Shown piece by piece: positions 4,633 to 7,172 of a DNA stretch of 7,172 nucleotides. The notes under the pieces are model-generated. The model did not search any database. It was not told the DNA's origin and saw only the letters and a program-made list of their open reading frames with translations. The number at the start of each line of letters is the position of its first letter. Within the stretch, counting starts at the first letter, position 1. Source of the stretch: Dehalococcoidia bacterium. GTDB lineage: Bacteria; Chloroflexota; Dehalococcoidia; JAUYDP01. A program made the translations under genes and the position numbers. The stretch is from contig JAUYDP010000056.1 in the NCBI GenBank assembly GCA_030691805.1, positions 1 through 7,172 of the forward strand. The letters are read 5' to 3'.

Positions 4633-6285
4633 ATGGCCCCGACCTCAGGCTTTTTTCAATCGAATATCATCCTTATCTTCTTCGTCTATGGCCTGGCTTT
4701 CTTCCTGATGGGCGTGGTCATAGCCGTGGAATCGAGGCGAGCCAGCGGACTGCCCCTGGCTCGGAGCCTCTGGCTCCTGGGGAGCTTCGGGCTGTTGAAC
4801 GGCATGGTGGGCTGGATAGATATGTTTATGGTCATGCCTCGCCCTACCCCCGGACCGGCCGTTAGCGTCCTCACTCACGTGATCCAGCCCCTCAACTGCT
4901 TCGACTGCCACCAGAGACTGGGCGCGAGCGCGGCCCTGGGGTGGGAGCCGCAGCAAGTCATGGACCTGGCAAAGGTCTTGTTTCTGGTAGCGGCGCCAAC
5001 GGCCCTCCTGCTCTTTGGAGCCAGGCTTCTCCATGATACCAGGGACCTTCCGGGGCGCTGGCACCGCTGGGTACCCCTGGGCTTCCTGGGGGTCTTCTTC
5101 ATCAGTATCTTCCTGGGACGGGACCTCATCGACGATGGGATTCAGGAGAGGCTGATAACGGCGGGCATTCTGGCCCGGTACACCCTCTATATTCCGGCTT
5201 GCGCCGTAGCCGCGGTGGCCCTGGTGGCCCAGCGTCGGCCTTTCGCCGCCCTGGGGCTGCCGCGCATCGCCCGGGATATCACCCTGGCCGCGGCCGTCTT
5301 CGGGCTCGGTGGCCTTCTAGACGGGCTGGTCGTCCCGCCCGCCCCCTTCTTCCCAGCCTCCCTGATAAACTACGCGTCGTTCTTCGCCGTGACCGGGATC
5401 CCGGTGCAGGCCTTCCGGGCGGCCGTGGCCTTGGCCATCGCCTACTTCGTGGTCCGCACCCTGCGCATCTTCGAGATAGAGTACCGCCACCGCCTGTCCG
5501 TGGCCGACGAAGAGCGCTTTCGGGCACAGCAGGAGGTGCTGGCGGCCCAGCAGCGTGCCAAGGACCAGTTGGAGAAATGGAACCAGGAGCTGGAGCAAAG
5601 GGTGCTCCAACGCACACGGGAGGTGGAGCAGCGAAACCGGGAGGTGACTATCCTGGAGGAGCGGGAGCGCCTGGCCGGAGAGATGCACGACACATTGGGA
5701 CAGGTCCTGGCTTATGTTAACCTGAAGGTGCTGACGGCCACCCAGACCCTCTCCAGCGGCATGACCGATAAGGCCCTGGGCGAACTCAAGGACATGGAGA
5801 AGGCTGTGACCGCCGCCTGCGCGGACGTGCGGGAGTCCATACTTAGCCTGAAGACCACCGTTAACGAGAAGAAGGGGTTGCTGGCCACTTTGCCAGACTT
5901 TTTGGTCCGGTACAGCGAACAGACCGGCCTAAAGGTGGAGCTGTCCACCGGGGGCCTGGAAAACGCCCGGTTCGCTCTAGAGACCGAGATACAGCTTTTA
6001 AGAATTGTTCAGGAAGCCCTTGCCAACGTGCGTAAGCACGCCCGGGCCACTCGGGCCTGGCTAAACATCACCGGGGGGCCAAAAGAAATAACCTTCGTCG
6101 TAGGAGACGATGGCCAGGGGTTTGATCCAGCTAGTATCCAGCAGAACCCCGGAAACCGCTTTGGACTCCAGATCATGAAGGAGAGGGCGGAAAGAACGGG
6201 AGGGCGCCTGGAGGTGGCCAGCAGTCCGGGCCAAGGCACCAGGGTGGTGATTAACGTGCCCAGGGCGGCGTTAGAAGGAGAATAG
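4633..6285 (+). CDS. Membrane sensor histidine kinase (NarX/LiaS class) with an N-terminal CXXCH motif
   Basis: 550 residues. About seven hydrophobic segments lie near 12-32, 45-67, 114-133, 147-163, 175-199, 216-234 and 248-276. Positive residues in the loops at 33-44, 134-146 and 200-215 place the N-terminus outside. The long loop 68-113 is then outside and contains CFDCH (89-93), the signature for covalent heme c attachment. A coiled coil (about 285-345) leads to a HisKA_3 dimerisation domain with ERERLAGEMHD and phosphoacceptor His352. The ATPase domain has an N box around QEALANVRKHA (460-470), DDGQGFD (492-498) and GLQIMKERA (511-519). The protein would autophosphorylate and pass phosphate to the regulator encoded one base downstream. 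A redox, gas or electron-transport signal is suggested by CXXCH but unproven; a metal site or chance motif is possible. GGGGTGAGGTGA directly precedes the ATG. Family assignment is firm. Confidence 0.95.
   Translation: MAPTSGFFQSNIILIFFVYGLAFFLMGVVIAVESRRASGLPLARSLWLLGSFGLLNGMVGWIDMFMVMPRPTPGPAVSVLTHVIQPLNCFDCHQRLGASAALGWEPQQVMDLAKVLFLVAAPTALLLFGARLLHDTRDLPGRWHRWVPLGFLGVFFISIFLGRDLIDDGIQERLITAGILARYTLYIPACAVAAVALVAQRRPFAALGLPRIARDITLAAAVFGLGGLLDGLVVPPAPFFPASLINYASFFAVTGIPVQAFRAAVALAIAYFVVRTLRIFEIEYRHRLSVADEERFRAQQEVLAAQQRAKDQLEKWNQELEQRVLQRTREVEQRNREVTILEERERLAGEMHDTLGQVLAYVNLKVLTATQTLSSGMTDKALGELKDMEKAVTAACADVRESILSLKTTVNEKKGLLATLPDFLVRYSEQTGLKVELSTGGLENARFALETEIQLLRIVQEALANVRKHARATRAWLNITGGPKEITFVVGDDGQGFDPASIQQNPGNRFGLQIMKERAERTGGRLEVASSPGQGTRVVINVPRAALEGE
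6275..6280 (+). promoter_or_regulatory. Ribosome binding site of the response regulator gene
   Basis: AAGGAG lies six bases before the ATG at 6287 and inside the last codons of the kinase gene, so the two proteins are translated from one message. Confidence 0.85.
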
Positions 6286-6286
6286 G

Positions 6287-6949
6287 ATGGAGCGTATAAC
6301 TGTGCTCCTGGCGGATGACCATGCCCTGTTTAGAGACGGACTTGTGAGCCTGCTCTCTATGCAGGAGGAGATCGAGGTTGCCGGAATAGCCAATGATGGC
6401 CAGGAGGCCCTGGAGAAGGCCCGTGAGCTAGTTCCGGACCTTATCCTAATGGACATAAAGATGCCGCGAATGAACGGGCTAGAGGCCACCCGGCTGATCA
6501 AGGAGGAAATGCCACATATCCGAATTGTTATGCTCACGGTCTCAGAGGACGACCATGACCTCTTCGAGGCGATAAAAAACGGGGCGGAAGGATACCTCCT
6601 CAAGACCATCAACGCCCAGGAGCTGGTGGACCTCCTCAAGGGGGTCTTCCGGGGGGAGGCCCCGATCTCCCGAACTATGGCCCGTAAGATACTCCACGAG
6701 TTCGCCCTCCAGTCCCGGCGCCCGGAGCCGGAGGCTATCGCCAGGGGCGACCTTACGCGGCGGGAGATAGAGGTGCTGCAATTGGTCAGCGAAGGGTCTA
6801 AGAATAAGGAGATAGCCGCTCGGCTTTGCATCAGCCCGCGCACTGTTAAAAACCATATGCAAAACATCCTGGACAAGCTGCATCTTCAGAACCGGGTCCA
6901 GGCCGCCACCTATGCCCTTCGACAGGGGCTTATTCAGCAGCCGGAGTAG
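6287..6949 (+). CDS. NarL/FixJ-family response regulator
   Basis: 220 residues, the usual length of the family. The receiver domain (1-120) has the acidic pair Asp10-Asp11, phosphoacceptor Asp56 in LMDIKMP, Thr84 and Lys106, so all phosphorylation residues are present. A linker (about 125-152) leads to a LuxR-type helix-turn-helix (about 155-212) with LTRREIEVLQL, NKEIAARL and SPRTVKNHMQNIL. Phosphorylation by the kinase next door should promote dimerisation and DNA binding as a transcription factor. The gene starts one base after the kinase stop, forming a two-gene operon. Targets are not identifiable; the divergent acyl-CoA synthetase-like gene and the operon itself are natural candidates. 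No obvious hairpin-plus-T-run terminator follows. Confidence 0.97.
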   Translation: MERITVLLADDHALFRDGLVSLLSMQEEIEVAGIANDGQEALEKARELVPDLILMDIKMPRMNGLEATRLIKEEMPHIRIVMLTVSEDDHDLFEAIKNGAEGYLLKTINAQELVDLLKGVFRGEAPISRTMARKILHEFALQSRRPEPEAIARGDLTRREIEVLQLVSEGSKNKEIAARLCISPRTVKNHMQNILDKLHLQNRVQAATYALRQGLIQQPE

Positions 6950-6952
6950 AGC

Positions 6953-6973
6953 TTTCAGCTATCCTTCGTCAGT
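6953..6973 (+). repeat. Decayed heptamer-array remnant after the response regulator
   Basis: TTTCAGCTATCCTTCGTCAGT closely parallels a part of the left array around 2537-2557 (both have TTCAGCTATC, then CAG at the same spacing). It begins four bases after the regulator stop codon. Too short to be certain. Confidence 0.4.
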
Positions 6974-6974
6974 A

Positions 6975-7172
6975 CTAGTGCATGGCCACAGTGGATATGA
7001 TTAATGTCATTCTGAGCCGGAGCGTCGTGGTGAATCACGCTTCTTTGACTACCAGGCAAGCGGAGGCGAAGAATCTCGTTGCTCCCAAAGATACCAGTCC
7101 TCATAGCAGCGCCGAGATTCTTCGCTATCGCTCAGAATGACATCTCGCAAAACCTCTGTGGTCCTGTACTAG
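6975..7172. repeat. Nested palindromic element at the right edge (MITE-like), possibly continuing beyond the window
   Basis: Three nested inverted pairs are visible. The outer arms CTAGTGCATGGCCACAG (6975-6991) and CTGTGGTCCTGTACTAG (7156-7172) match at 14 of 17. The middle arms TGTCATTCTGAGC (7005-7017) and GCTCAGAATGACA (7130-7142) are perfect. The inner arms CGAAGAATCTCG (7067-7078) and CGAGATTCTTCG (7113-7124) are perfect. The TGTCATTCTGAGC and GAAGAATCTCG words look like a dispersed bacterial intergenic repeat, from memory only. No coding sequence is inside, and nothing else is seen between the regulator stop and the window end. Confidence 0.8.

Noticed and set aside
5199..5720. Plus-strand frame of 173 codons inside the sensor kinase gene
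   Set aside because: It is an out-of-frame shadow of the kinase, very rich in Arg, Pro and Gly as expected from GC-rich DNA read in the wrong frame.
6271..6876. Minus-strand frame of 201 codons opposite the response regulator
   Set aside because: Its Ser/Arg-rich composition is typical of antisense reading of a conserved gene; the regulator on the plus strand explains the DNA.

Overview
This is a GC-rich bacterial window with six protein genes in three transcription blocks, separated by intergenic DNA unusually rich in short palindromes and heptamer repeats. The organism cannot be named from the sequence. A heptamer-rich, palindrome-rich genome, an ADP-forming acyl-CoA synthetase alpha-like protein and a NarL-type two-component pair would suit an uncultured Chloroflexota (Dehalococcoidia-like) or a similar anaerobe, but that is inference.

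Left block, minus strand, 842 down to 1: a compact operon of a TIR-domain protein with a C-terminal membrane segment, a 94-residue protein with an antitoxin-like tail, and the start of a PIN-domain (VapC-like) toxin with a DTHALIW motif that runs off the left edge. The genes overlap by 4 and 7 bases. This looks like a defence or toxin-antitoxin island, and the pairing of a TIR effector with a VapBC-like pair is the most system-like novelty here.

Middle block, minus strand, 4456 down to 991: a CoA-binding, acyl-CoA synthetase (NDP-forming) alpha-like protein, then a complete NAD(P)-dependent aldehyde dehydrogenase. They are separated by about 550 bases with no gene. That gap holds a 327-base imperfect palindromic element (2615-2941) flanked by degenerate heptamer arrays. 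The right-hand array runs into the 3' end of the synthetase gene and encodes its last dozen or so residues. The dehydrogenase has its own plausible promoter and a candidate terminator. The two enzymes could work together in aldehyde/acid/acyl-CoA interconversion, but they are probably separate transcripts.

Right block, plus strand, 4633 to 6949: a two-component system. The sensor kinase has about seven membrane segments, a CXXCH (heme c type) motif in the predicted outside loop between segments 2 and 3, a coiled coil, and a NarX/LiaS-class kinase core. One base later comes a NarL/FixJ-type response regulator. It diverges from the synthetase gene across a 176-base region carrying an extended -10 promoter for the synthetase and a 20-base dyad that could be an operator. 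The window ends in a second nested palindromic element (6975-7172), whose outer arm reaches the last base.
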